A DNA stretch of 20,370 nt from JAYZDB01 sp036338025 (GTDB lineage Bacteria; Planctomycetota; UBA1135; UBA2386), in NCBI GenBank assembly GCA_036338025.1, contig JAYZDB010000203.1, positions 1-20,370 on the forward strand, read 5' to 3'. The notes under the pieces are model-generated. The model did not search any database and was not told where the DNA came from. It worked only from the letters and a program-made list of their open reading frames with translations. Numbering within the stretch: the first letter of the stretch is position 1; every line of letters starts with the position of its first letter. The position numbers and the translations under genes were made by a program. Shown here in pieces: positions 1 through 7,456 of the stretch.

Positions 1-13
1 CCAACCAGTACAG

Positions 14-1147
14 ATGACGCAGAGCAAAGTAGCACCCAAGGGTGGTCTCGAAGGAGTGGCCGTAGCCAACTCCGCCATCGGCAAGATCGACGGAACGGTA
101 GGCGAACTGCGCTACTGTGGCTATCTGATCACGGACCTCGCGGATCACTCGGACTTCACCGAGACGGTCTACCTGCTCTGGCATGGTGTGTTGCCGACGA
201 AGGGCCAGTATGACCAGCTCAAAGCGGAGCTTTGTGCAAAACGAGAGATCCCCGCCCTGGTGGTCGACCTGCTGCGCCGGATTGCTGACAAGCAAGCGCC
301 TATGGATGCCCTGCGCACCGCGGCCTCGCTCTTGTCGATCGAGGATGGTGGGGGAGATGACGCCGATCGGGAGGCCAACTTGCTACGGGCGGTCCGCCTG
401 ACGGCGCAGTTCCCGACGATCGTGGCGGCATACGACCGGCTGCGAGACGGCCAGGAGCCGATCGCACCGCGCGATGACCTCGGGCACGCGGCGAATTTTC
501 TCTACATGCTGACGGGCGAGGAACCCAACGGCGAAATCGCGAAGATGCTCGATGTCTGTCTCGTGCTGCATGCTGAGCATGGATTCAATGCTTCGACCTT
601 TGCCGGTCGTGTCACTGCGGCAACGCTCAGCGACATGTACTCGGCGGTGTGTTCCGCGATTGGCACCTTGAAAGGACCGCTGCACGGGGGCGCCAATACG
701 GCTGTAATGCAGACCCTTCAATCGATTGGTTCGGCGGACGGGGTCGAGGCCTATCTAGACGAGGCGCTGGCGCGAAAAGAGAAGGTCATGGGCTTTGGCC
801 ACCGCGTCTACAAAGTCGTGGACCCACGCGCGATCATCCTGCGCAAGTTCTCGCAGCGCACGGCGGAGATTACCGGCGATGCACGGTGGTTTGAAATGTC
901 CACCAAGCTCGAAGGGTTGATGAAGGAGCGCAAAGGCATCGACATGAACGTCGATTTTTATTCTGCGTCGACGTACTACTCGATGGGTATCAAGCCGGAC
1001 TTGTTTACGCCGATCTTCGCGATCAGTCGGGTTAGCGGATGGATCGCACACATCCTTGAGCAGTTGGCCAACAACCGGCTTATCCGACCGCGGTCCAATT
1101 GGGTCGGTCAGGATTCGCTGGACTATGTGTTCATAGATCAGCGGTGA
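14..1147 (+). CDS. gltA: Citrate synthase (type II-like, small form)
   Basis: Condenses acetyl-CoA with oxaloacetate to citrate, the entry step of the TCA cycle, in the cytoplasm. The 377-residue product carries the family's active-site blocks in order: HAEHGFNAST at about 186-195, GPLHGGAN with His224, GFGHRVYK with His263, and the NVDFYSA block with Asp314. His224, His263 and Asp314 correspond to the catalytic triad. The length fits the compact form of about 370-380 residues found in Gram-positives, archaea and many other bacteria, not the longer allosteric E. coli form. The ATG lies 14 bases from the window edge, so its ribosome site cannot be judged. A Shine-Dalgarno is not visible in the 13 bases present. 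The ApaH-like gene follows 29 bp later on the same strand. 2-methylcitrate synthase shares these motifs and cannot be excluded from sequence alone. Confidence 0.93.
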   Translation: MTQSKVAPKGGLEGVAVANSAIGKIDGTVGELRYCGYLITDLADHSDFTETVYLLWHGVLPTKGQYDQLKAELCAKREIPALVVDLLRRIADKQAPMDALRTAASLLSIEDGGGDDADREANLLRAVRLTAQFPTIVAAYDRLRDGQEPIAPRDDLGHAANFLYMLTGEEPNGEIAKMLDVCLVLHAEHGFNASTFAGRVTAATLSDMYSAVCSAIGTLKGPLHGGANTAVMQTLQSIGSADGVEAYLDEALARKEKVMGFGHRVYKVVDPRAIILRKFSQRTAEITGDARWFEMSTKLEGLMKERKGIDMNVDFYSASTYYSMGIKPDLFTPIFAISRVSGWIAHILEQLANNRLIRPRSNWVGQDSLDYVFIDQR

Positions 1148-1176
1148 GTCACCCAGGCTAGGACACCAGGATCTCG

Positions 1177-1794
1177 ATGAGGCGGATCTTCGTCGGCGAC
1201 ATACAAGGCTGTTGCGCCGAGTTGGCGCGCTTGCTGGCGTTGGTCGAGTTCAAACCTGGGATCGATACGCTGTATCCGGTGGGCGACCTTGTCCGAAAGG
1301 GCCCGGACAGTCCCGGAGTGTTGTCGTTGCTCATGGACATCGACGCACAGCCCGTGCTGGGCAACCACGACCTCCGTTATCTGGAACGGCGGGAGGCATC
1401 AGATCCAGCCCACGAGCGCTGGCTTCGTGACCAACCGATCGTGCGGGTATTGCAGGATGTGATCGTGGTGCATGCGGGCTTGCATCCGGCATGGACCGAC
1501 GAGCAGTACTTGAACCTGGTTTCCCGAGAGGATGTCGATTTCGCGGTGTCGGTGAGATACTGCGATTCCGACGGCAACAGACCTGATTCCGATTGGCCAG
1601 AGCCACCCCTGCCCTTTCAGCCGTGGTACGAGTTCTACCAGGGCACCCGCCGGGTCGTTTTTGGCCACTGGGCCCGCCAGGGGCTGATTCGCACCGACAA
1701 TGTGATCGGCCTCGATACCGGATGTTGCTATGGCAGGCAGCTCACGGCCTGGATTGCGGAGGAAGATCGGATCGTACAGGTCGAGGCGGGCTAG
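1177..1794 (+). CDS. ApaH-like metallophosphoesterase (diadenosine tetraphosphatase family)
   Basis: Calcineurin-like phosphoesterase, probably hydrolysing dinucleoside polyphosphates such as Ap4A, or acting as a related protein/nucleotide phosphatase. The metal-site motifs appear in the expected order in 205 residues: GDIQG (7-11), GDLVRKG (36-42), GNHD (62-65), VHAGL (98-102), FGHW (162-165) and LDTGCCYG (179-186). The last block is typical of ApaH and PrpA/PrpE-type enzymes. The protein is much shorter than E. coli ApaH (about 280 residues); the missing part lies between the HAG and GHW blocks and at the C-terminus, so substrate choice is open. AGGA at 1168-1171 sits 5 nt before the ATG. 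It is probably co-transcribed with citrate synthase. Its TAG overlaps the stop of the opposing gene in the shared CTAG at 1791-1794. Confidence 0.85.
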   Translation: MRRIFVGDIQGCCAELARLLALVEFKPGIDTLYPVGDLVRKGPDSPGVLSLLMDIDAQPVLGNHDLRYLERREASDPAHERWLRDQPIVRVLQDVIVVHAGLHPAWTDEQYLNLVSREDVDFAVSVRYCDSDGNRPDSDWPEPPLPFQPWYEFYQGTRRVVFGHWARQGLIRTDNVIGLDTGCCYGRQLTAWIAEEDRIVQVEAG

Positions 1795-2777
1795 CCCGTT
1801 CCCAGTTCTGCTTTCAGGGCTGCGGTGACGATCGGTTGCAAGCGAGCGGCCAATCCTGCATTGGCGTAAGTGGCGTATGCGATGTTGGTCGTGACATCGA
1901 GTGGGCAGTTCAGCGGGTCGCCAAACGGGTCACACACGATCACCCCGGCATTCTTGGCGATCATCTGGGTGCATAGGTCGTAGGGTCGCGAACACAGGGA
2001 GGACTCGACGCCGAGGAATCGATAGACCAGCGGTCTGATGTCCAGAACGAAGCGATCCCGACCTAGAATCAGCTCGGCCAACTGCCCGCCGCTGGCGATG
2101 TATTGGTCACAGAAGATCTCGGCCTTTTCCGGGTTCCATCCACCCATTTCCTCTTGGAAGATCCGTTCTGCGATTCGCGCGATGACTGCCTTACCTCCGG
2201 GAAAGTAGTCGCAGACTGTGGCGAATCCGTGGTGCAGCGTCGTGTGTCCGGACGGCTTGATATTCAGGTCCGCGACATTCCCGTTGAAGAGATTTTGCCG
2301 TTGGCCTACCGACGGACGATTTCCGCTTGCCCACAGGCGGTCGATGAAGCCGTGCCTGGTGGTCGGTAGTTCGGTCATGGCAGCTGCCACGACGTGCTCC
2401 ATCCGTGTGTCATCGCCGTGTTCCGTGGCGACTGCAGCAAGGCACCAGGCGCTGCGCTTGTCGTGCATAAGGCCCCGGCTGCCGTCGACTGGATCGACGA
2501 TGAGACGAAACTGTGGTTCACCGGTGCCGAAGCGTCGACCGCCCGGTTCGACACCCTCCGCCATGAGCAGGAAGTTGCTCGACTCGCCCCACTGTTCACA
2601 GAACGGGATCAACACCTTTTCTGCGGCGATGTCGATGCCGAAGATCGTGTCGCCCTCTTCGTCACGGATTGTCCGACTGAGTTCGTCGGTACCGGCGTCG
2701 ACGAGGCTCTGCCGGACAGAGGCCAGTACTTGGTCCTGAAGGGCCAGGAGTTGGGGTATGTGGTCGATCGAGTTCAC
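1791..2777 (-). CDS. Inositol monophosphatase family protein
   Basis: Mg2+/Li+-type sugar-phosphate or nucleotide phosphatase of the IMPase/FBPase superfamily. Visible metal-binding elements are an acidic Glu at about 74 in MAEG, the hallmark block IVDPVDGS at 93-100 (Asp95, Asp98; usual form DPxDGT), and a late acidic block PYDLCTQMIAKNAG with Asp267 in place of the usual WDxAAG. At 328 residues it is longer than typical IMPases (about 260-275). The extra length lies mainly between 135 and 230. The substrate cannot be assigned; inositol-1-phosphate, 3'-phosphoadenosine 5'-phosphate and fructose bisphosphate are all used in the superfamily. The start is GTG at 2777, the only standard start after an in-frame TAG upstream, and no clear Shine-Dalgarno precedes it. 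It stands alone on the minus strand, divergent from the tRNA. Confidence 0.82.
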   Translation of the reverse strand: MNSIDHIPQLLALQDQVLASVRQSLVDAGTDELSRTIRDEEGDTIFGIDIAAEKVLIPFCEQWGESSNFLLMAEGVEPGGRRFGTGEPQFRLIVDPVDGSRGLMHDKRSAWCLAAVATEHGDDTRMEHVVAAAMTELPTTRHGFIDRLWASGNRPSVGQRQNLFNGNVADLNIKPSGHTTLHHGFATVCDYFPGGKAVIARIAERIFQEEMGGWNPEKAEIFCDQYIASGGQLAELILGRDRFVLDIRPLVYRFLGVESSLCSRPYDLCTQMIAKNAGVIVCDPFGDPLNCPLDVTTNIAYATYANAGLAARLQPIVTAALKAELGTG

Positions 2778-2840
2778 GCCGGGATAAAGGATTGCATGAG
2801 TACGAGGATTCTATAGCGTGACCCGGCGATTCGGTCGTCG

Positions 2841-2916
2841 GGGCCCTTAGCTCAATGGTTAGAGCAGTCGGCTCATAACCGATCGGTTGCTGGTTCGAGT
2901 CCAGCAGGGCCCACCA
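2841..2916 (+). tRNA. tRNA-Ile2 with anticodon CAT (lysidine type), CCA encoded
   Basis: A complete 76-nt cloverleaf: acceptor GGGCCCT/AGGGCCC, D-arm GCTC/GAGC, anticodon stem GTCGG/CCGAT with loop CTCATAA (anticodon CAT at 2874-2876), T-arm GCTGG/CCAGC with loop TTCGAGT, discriminator A, and a genome-encoded CCA. CAT normally means Met. The body, however, resembles E. coli tRNA-Ile2 (ileX/ileY) far more than elongator tRNA-Met: the shared start CCCTTAGCTCA, the GCTGG T-stem and C4:G69/C5:G68 in the acceptor stem, where tRNA-Met has U4:A69 and A5:U68. Those pairs are used by TilS, which converts C34 to lysidine so that the tRNA reads AUA as isoleucine. The tRNA-Ile2 assignment is inference from that likeness; that it is a tRNA is certain. 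Confidence 0.9.
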
Positions 2917-3030
2917 CCCGTCCGAGTCGCCCACCGCACCGCTGTTGTGGAGAACCCGGGGTCTCGGAACCGCTGGCGTGGCTTCGGATTTGGGCTGTGG
3001 GGATGCACGGCGATGGCCGATAGGAGTCTC

Positions 3031-3231
3031 ATGGGACAATTGCCAAATCCGTATGTCGTTGACGAACCGCAGGTCTTGGGCCGGCTCTTGTCGTTGCCTC
3101 TGGCGGTCGAATTCGACGAGATTCCTGGTGAGCTCCCGCAGATGGCGCAGGACCTGCTGCTAAAGGACCTGGATCTGGATGCTCCGAGGGAGGAGCGTGA
3201 CGCCGGGGTTTACGAGGAACCCTCTCCCTAG
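3031..3231 (+). CDS. Small acidic hypothetical protein (66 aa)
   Basis: Not recognised. The product is short and acidic, rich in Asp, Glu, Leu and Pro, with a stretch around 35-50 (QMAQDLLLKDLDLDAP) that could form an amphipathic helix. No signal peptide or membrane segment is seen. I chose ATG 3031 because AGGAG lies at 3022-3026, four bases upstream. ATG 3013 in the same frame would give 72 residues, and opening further would run into the tRNA. Support for its being real is indirect: its TAG overlaps the TPR gene's stop in a shared CTAG at 3228-3231, the same arrangement as the apaH-like/IMPase pair, and it fills an otherwise empty stretch after the tRNA. It could still be a chance ORF. Confidence 0.45.
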   Translation: MGQLPNPYVVDEPQVLGRLLSLPLAVEFDEIPGELPQMAQDLLLKDLDLDAPREERDAGVYEEPSP

Positions 3232-3734
3232 CCCACCAGCAGGTCCTGGAATTCTGGGTAGTCTCGCAGGGAGTCGAGATCCGACTCGTCGGCCAGCAGT
3301 TTGCGAAATGATGGGTCAATTCCGCAGGAGAGCGTGACCTCTTCGAGTGCCCGGTAGGGGTCGCCGGCCAGGGCCAGGTAGCAGCCGAGGTTGAAGTGCC
3401 CGATCGCCGAGTGGTTGGTGCGATCGACCAGTCGTTTCATGCACTCGATGGCGGCTGGCAGGTCACCGAGCCGCTTTCGGCACCAGGCTTCAGTCATGTC
3501 GGCCCATTCAGGGTCATGATCAAAGTGGCGAATCTCATCCAGGTCCGCGAGGGCTTCCTCGTAGCGGTTGGTGGCCACCAAGGCCCGGACTCGCAGAGAC
3601 AGTGCCGCCGGCCGCGCGCCGGGAACTCCCAACAGATCCGACAGCTTCTCGATGGCGTGTTCTGGGCATTCCAGATCCAGCCATCCCTCGATTTCCATCG
3701 CGAGCCGCTGCACGGATTGGGGGACTTGGAACAC
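3228..3734 (-). CDS. Tetratricopeptide-repeat protein
   Basis: Probable protein-protein interaction scaffold of 168 residues made almost wholly of TPR-type helix pairs. The repeats are recognisable as a YEEALADLDEIRHFDHDPEWADM unit near 58-80, an LGDLPAAIECMKRLVD unit near 88-103, and an FNLGCYLALAGDPYRALEEVTLSCGIDPSF unit near 114-143. The last runs into a capping helix ending YPEFQDLLVG. This end resembles the TPR end-of-group segment in many planctomycete and acidobacterial proteins. No signal peptide or membrane segment is seen, so it is probably cytoplasmic. The start is uncertain: GTG 3734 gives the full length, while ATG 3698 would remove 12 residues, and neither has a clear Shine-Dalgarno. 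It lies 67 bp downstream of the hydrolase gene on the same strand. No specific partner can be named. Confidence 0.75.
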   Translation of the reverse strand: MFQVPQSVQRLAMEIEGWLDLECPEHAIEKLSDLLGVPGARPAALSLRVRALVATNRYEEALADLDEIRHFDHDPEWADMTEAWCRKRLGDLPAAIECMKRLVDRTNHSAIGHFNLGCYLALAGDPYRALEEVTLSCGIDPSFRKLLADESDLDSLRDYPEFQDLLVG

Positions 3735-3801
3735 ACGGAGAGTGTCCCGCTGATCCGCTCTGTGGGCAAGCGGCTAAATGTTCGACGGACCGCCTGAATC
3801 G

Positions 3802-4551
3802 CTAGGAGTCTGCGATTTGGGTGGGAGTGATTCCGCGCTGCTCGAGAAAGGCCATGACCCGATCAAAGGTGAGTGTGAGGACCTCGTTGAGGCTGTGGCT
3901 GCCGCCCTCGATAACCCAGAGTTCCTTGTCGAGGTGGGGTATGGCCGCGCAGAGCGTCTGGCTCAGATGCGCCGGGACGGTGGTGTCGTCGCTGCCGTGA
4001 ATGACACATACGGGCATGCTGAGCTGCGCTGGAAGCGCCGCTTCGTCGAATTGCTCGGCGTCCCGCAGGGCCTCGTTTTCGAACTCGAGGAGTTTCTTGT
4101 CGCTGCGGAACAGTTCGTAGGAACCAGAAGCCCGGGCCATGGCCCCCAGAAATCCCAGGGCTGGCGACAGCAGGACCAACGCCGCGATACGGTCGGGGTG
4201 TTGTGCTGCGGTCCAGGCGGCTGCCAGGGCGCCCATCGACGAGCCAACCAGCACACAGGGACCGACTTCGTCGATGACCGCGCGGGTGTCCTCGATGAGC
4301 TGACTGAACTTCAACGAATCGATCTGCCCGTCGGATTCGCCGTGCGCCCGAAAATCGAAGCGTGCGAAGCCGAGCCCCAGGGTTCGAGCGTGAGATAGGA
4401 GGAGTTCGCCTTTTGGCCCGGCCCGTGTGGAGGTCATCCCGTGGAGATACACGATTGCGGGACTTGCCCCCGCCAAGAGCTCGATGACGATCTGGTCTTC
4501 GCTGTTGATGTCTGGACGCAGCCGTTTGGTGGTCAGCGTGCCCGCGGACAT
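3802..4551 (-). CDS. Alpha/beta hydrolase (serine esterase/thioesterase-like)
   Basis: A 249-residue single-domain alpha/beta hydrolase. The oxyanion-region motif YLHGM lies at 35-39, the nucleophile elbow GSSMG at 103-107 (Ser105), the acid in HGSDDTTVP at 185-193 (probably Asp189), and the catalytic His in GGSHS at 216-220 (His219). The FARFDFRAHGESDG segment at 62-75 is typical of esterase and ABHD10-type thioesterase relatives. No signal peptide is seen, so the enzyme is probably cytoplasmic. The substrate is unknown. The frame stays open for 62 more codons upstream, but those codons lie inside the 3' end of the GreA-fusion gene. ATG 4551, seven bases after that gene's stop, gives a normal-length protein that begins before the first beta strand. 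Very close spacing implies co-transcription with the GreA-fusion gene. Confidence 0.85.
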   Translation of the reverse strand: MSAGTLTTKRLRPDINSEDQIVIELLAGASPAIVYLHGMTSTRAGPKGELLLSHARTLGLGFARFDFRAHGESDGQIDSLKFSQLIEDTRAVIDEVGPCVLVGSSMGALAAAWTAAQHPDRIAALVLLSPALGFLGAMARASGSYELFRSDKKLLEFENEALRDAEQFDEAALPAQLSMPVCVIHGSDDTTVPAHLSQTLCAAIPHLDKELWVIEGGSHSLNEVLTLTFDRVMAFLEQRGITPTQIADS

Positions 4552-4558
4552 TTCAAGA

Positions 4559-6748
4559 TCAGATCTTCTCGACGTGGTCGACGCGCAGCTCGTGATCGCT
4601 GCCGGCCACCGTGAGGTGGGCGACCTGTCCGGGTTTGGCCCCGAGTAAGGCCTGACCGAGCGGTGCCTTGTAGTTGAGGATGTCGTCGTTGGTGACATCC
4701 CAAGGGCCGAGCAGCAGGATGGTGCGCTCTTCGCCATCGGTGAGATCGGTGAATGTCACGCGGGTACCGGGTGCGACAGTGTCATCCGGTAGGATCTGGC
4801 CATCGATCAACTTGGCGAGCTGTAGCTCTTCATCCATCACCGTGGCGCGGTTTGTGAGATTGCGCTGCTCTTCCATGGCGGCATCCCATTCGCTGTTTTC
4901 GCTGATGTCCCCGTGCGATGCCGCCACTCCGATCGCCTTGGAGTTTGCGGGGATCTTCTCTTCCACCAGCTCACGGTATTCTTCACGGTAGCGATTGAGC
5001 CCTTCGTTGGTGACGAAGTTGAAGTCGGACTCCCAAAATGGCTTGTCAGGCTTGGCTGTGAGCTGGGGGTACTTCTTGGCAACAGTCCGCAGGACCAGAT
5101 TTGCTATCTCTTGCGGGAAGTCGTTGCCACCGCGTTCAGTGATTCCGAAGTACGAAGCGAGGTCTTCCTTGCCGATGTCCGCCAGGACGCTCTTGAGGTA
5201 CTCGCGCCGCCCGGTGAGAAGACTGACCAACCGCGTCAACAGGCGGCCTTTCTGCGCGTCACCTTTGCGATCGGCGTTGAGTGTGCGGACCAGGTGCATC
5301 AGCACGCGACCAACAGTGACCTTGTCGGGGGCGTTCTCCTGACCGTCGAACACACCGTCCGCGAACAGGCACCCCATCATGTAGGTCATCATTGGGTGCT
5401 GTCTTGGATACGGGGCGATCTTCTCCCACAGGCTCAGAAGTAGTTCGGCCTGGCCAGCCTCGGCCACCTTCTGGACAACAACTTCGACGACGTCGGCGGG
5501 GAACCGGTGCAAGTCGTCGACGCAAGCCTGCGCCCAGTTCTCTCCGAGGGCCCCTGGGAGGATCGAAATGGCATGCTCGCGGGATGCTGCGGTAGTCAGT
5601 TTGTTGAGGTTCTCGGGCTGGAACTTGCCGTCCTCGTAAAGGAGGATCTTGAGTTCCTCCTCCGGAGTCACCGATGTGGCGATCTTGTGCTCCGCGAGCA
5701 GCAGGATGCCGTCGAGTAGATGCGCAGGCTTGGGAGCCGTTTCCGGGTCGCTGGTCTTGGTGAGAGCGGACTCGATGAGGGCTTGTGCGATCTCGAGAAT
5801 CGTCGAGATTGCGTTGGCGTCATGGCTTCGGTCGAGGTACTTGCGGCAGATCCCGATGCCGTCGGCGAGATCGTCGGCGTATTGGATCTCTCGCGTTGCT
5901 TCCTCGCCGAGACTGATGGGCTTCTTGCGAAGCACGAACACCGGCCGAGTCGTGCTGCCTTCTACTTGCAACCACGGGTCGTGGGCGGCTGTTGCCTTTG
6001 CCTTCTTCCAGAATGTGTTCCACTTCTTGGCGGGAATGATGGATGGCGTGAGGAGTTCCTTGACCTTGGTGCTTGTGATCTTGCCGCGAAAGATCTTGGC
6101 GGCTTTGCGGATCAGGACAGAAGGCTCTTCCTTGGTTATGCGCTCGAGTTCCTCCTTCCGCAGAATTCGCATGGAACGAAGATCGTCGGCAGGCAGGGTC
6201 TGCAGACTCTCGATCGCTGCCTGCAGCGGCATTTCACGCTCTCGGCCACTGACGAAGTCGATGACGATTTCGCCAGTCTCCGCGCGGAACTCCGTGACCA
6301 GACCCTCGCCCCAACCGGCGCGATGGTAAAGCACGTGGCCCACGGTGAACTGGCGGAATTTTTCGTAGTCCGTCAAGGCGGGCGCGGTGATGTTGGTGGC
6401 GCTCAAGTTGGCGAGGTCGCAGATTTGCGAAAACCAACTCTCCTTGCCGTCCTGCCCTTCGATCAACTCGTAGTGACGATGTGCCAGTTTGTCGTTGTGA
6501 ACCCGGTTGGCCACGATGACAGCCGCCATTCGTCGGGCATCTCTGGTGCGGTCCTTTGCGACCAAGGCATCGATCATGTCGCCGGCCAGAGATAGCGCCT
6601 TGCCGGGGAGGTCGCGTTCGCAGAGTGTCGCGATGACGTTGGTATAGACGTCTACGTCGCCGGGTTCTGAAACCTCCTGGCCCCAGGCATTCTCTAGAGC
6701 CGATAGGTCGTCGGAAGAAGCGAGTGCAACTAGGTCGGTATCAGCCAA
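4559..6748 (-). CDS. greA: Long GreA-family transcription elongation factor fusion (729 aa)
   Basis: The last ~143 residues (587-729) are a GreA/GreB unit. Its coiled-coil hairpin bears the tip motif GDISENSEW with Asp614 and Glu617, the acidic residues that coordinate Mg2+ in the polymerase secondary channel and stimulate cleavage of backtracked RNA. Its globular end carries the PLGQALLGAKPGQ block at about 696-708. Ordinary GreA is near 158 residues. The other 580 residues are mostly helical and repeat-like, with a small beta module near 135-183 (VGHVLYHRAGWGEGLV) that resembles SH3/Tudor or CarD-type folds. Long GreA proteins of this kind are known from chlamydiae and spirochaetes. The start is TTG 6748 with no clear Shine-Dalgarno; no ATG or GTG was found in frame just upstream, and the next Met is residue 58. 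The hydrolase gene follows by 7 bp. Confidence 0.88.
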   Translation of the reverse strand: MADTDLVALASSDDLSALENAWGQEVSEPGDVDVYTNVIATLCERDLPGKALSLAGDMIDALVAKDRTRDARRMAAVIVANRVHNDKLAHRHYELIEGQDGKESWFSQICDLANLSATNITAPALTDYEKFRQFTVGHVLYHRAGWGEGLVTEFRAETGEIVIDFVSGREREMPLQAAIESLQTLPADDLRSMRILRKEELERITKEEPSVLIRKAAKIFRGKITSTKVKELLTPSIIPAKKWNTFWKKAKATAAHDPWLQVEGSTTRPVFVLRKKPISLGEEATREIQYADDLADGIGICRKYLDRSHDANAISTILEIAQALIESALTKTSDPETAPKPAHLLDGILLLAEHKIATSVTPEEELKILLYEDGKFQPENLNKLTTAASREHAISILPGALGENWAQACVDDLHRFPADVVEVVVQKVAEAGQAELLLSLWEKIAPYPRQHPMMTYMMGCLFADGVFDGQENAPDKVTVGRVLMHLVRTLNADRKGDAQKGRLLTRLVSLLTGRREYLKSVLADIGKEDLASYFGITERGGNDFPQEIANLVLRTVAKKYPQLTAKPDKPFWESDFNFVTNEGLNRYREEYRELVEEKIPANSKAIGVAASHGDISENSEWDAAMEEQRNLTNRATVMDEELQLAKLIDGQILPDDTVAPGTRVTFTDLTDGEERTILLLGPWDVTNDDILNYKAPLGQALLGAKPGQVAHLTVAGSDHELRVDHVEKI

Positions 6749-6790
6749 TGGTGCGTATGAGGGCTTACAAGAGACCGGGAAGGGCGACGA

Positions 6791-6819
6791 ACCATAGCGA
6801 TCCGACCGGCATCATCCAA
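6791..6819 (-). promoter_or_regulatory. Possible sigma70-like promoter for the GreA-fusion gene
   Basis: Read on the minus strand, TTGGAT (6814-6819) and TATGGT (6791-6796) are separated by exactly 17 bp. They match TTGACA at 3 of 6 and TATAAT at 4 of 6 positions. A start of transcription a few bases later would leave a leader of roughly 35-40 nt before the TTG start. The spacing is ideal but the hexamers are weak, and such pairs arise by chance in GC-rich DNA. Confidence 0.25.
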
Positions 6820-6871
6820 GCTAGCTTCTCAACTTACCCACGCTCCGGTCCGCCGGATTCCCGCTCCGGAG

Positions 6872-7456
6872 TCAGTCTGAGAGACGGTTGATCAGGGTGC
6901 CCAGGTCTGTGCTGACGCTGGACTCGTCGTAGGCCTGTAGCGGGATGAGATCGAGGATCTCCTCCGGGGCTACAAAAATGATGTAGAACTCCGCGCCGTA
7001 TTTCTCGCGGAAGGCAACGATCTTGCCCATTAGGACGGGATCGATCTCCTCGGCAGTCTCGATCACAACGGTCTTGCCGCCGCGTCCCCGTCCCCGCAGG
7101 ACGATTGGGGGCGAATAGGCACCCACGGATTCGCCCGACATCGGGACCTCGAAATGCCGTGGCTGGTGGCTGTGGGTCAGGCCTGCGTTCGAGAGTTGGT
7201 CGCAGAGGGTCTGTTCGAGCTTGCTAGTGAGGACCCGTCCTCCGCAGCGGCCGAATCCATGGCTGCGCAGAGAGCCACCACTGACCAGGACATCGTCCTC
7301 GTCGATCAGCAGGTTGCCTCGCGGCAGGTTTGCCGATCGCTCTGAGACTGCTGGCTTCGCGTTCTTTTTGCCCTTTCGGGCCCGGGGAGTTGGGTTGGAG
7401 CTAGTCACGGGGATGTTGACAGTTGGGCTTGACGCCGTCTGGGAATACAGGTTCAC
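6872..7456 (-). CDS. Hypothetical protein with a PD-(D/E)XK-nuclease-like layout
   Basis: 194 residues, no named function recognised. Residues 1-47 are low-complexity and basic (RARKGKK near 26-31) and look disordered. From about 74 the order of elements recalls the PD-(D/E)XK nuclease fold: a helix with Glu81, a strand with SPPIVL (115-120), then GGKTVVIET (126-134), then FREKYGAEFYIIFVAPEE (149-166). The catalytic residues are not intact: the Asp expected after the first strand is missing, and IET-A stands where ExK would be. It is therefore either an inactive relative or a different fold with similar strands. The start is GTG 7456 without a visible Shine-Dalgarno; a later start would lose the conserved-looking centre. 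It lies 123 bp upstream of the GreA-fusion gene in the same direction. Confidence 0.6.
   Translation of the reverse strand: MNLYSQTASSPTVNIPVTSSNPTPRARKGKKNAKPAVSERSANLPRGNLLIDEDDVLVSGGSLRSHGFGRCGGRVLTSKLEQTLCDQLSNAGLTHSHQPRHFEVPMSGESVGAYSPPIVLRGRGRGGKTVVIETAEEIDPVLMGKIVAFREKYGAEFYIIFVAPEEILDLIPLQAYDESSVSTDLGTLINRLSD

Noticed and set aside
2887..3030. 5' extension of the small plus-strand ORF into the tRNA
   Set aside because: The first residues (MLVRVQQGP) translate the tRNA T-arm; a start at 3031 or 3013 avoids this.
2662..3039. 125-codon minus-strand ORF over the tRNA
   Set aside because: Its central peptide (LDSNQQPIGYEPTALT) is the antisense translation of the tRNA, a well-known false protein in databases.
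4552..4737. N-terminal extension of the alpha/beta hydrolase
   Set aside because: These 62 codons overlap the 3' end of the GreA-fusion gene and are Ser/Thr/Arg-rich without fold character.
5720..6595. 291-codon plus-strand ORF
   Set aside because: Lies wholly antisense to the GreA-fusion gene, with no recognisable motifs; a GC-rich shadow frame.
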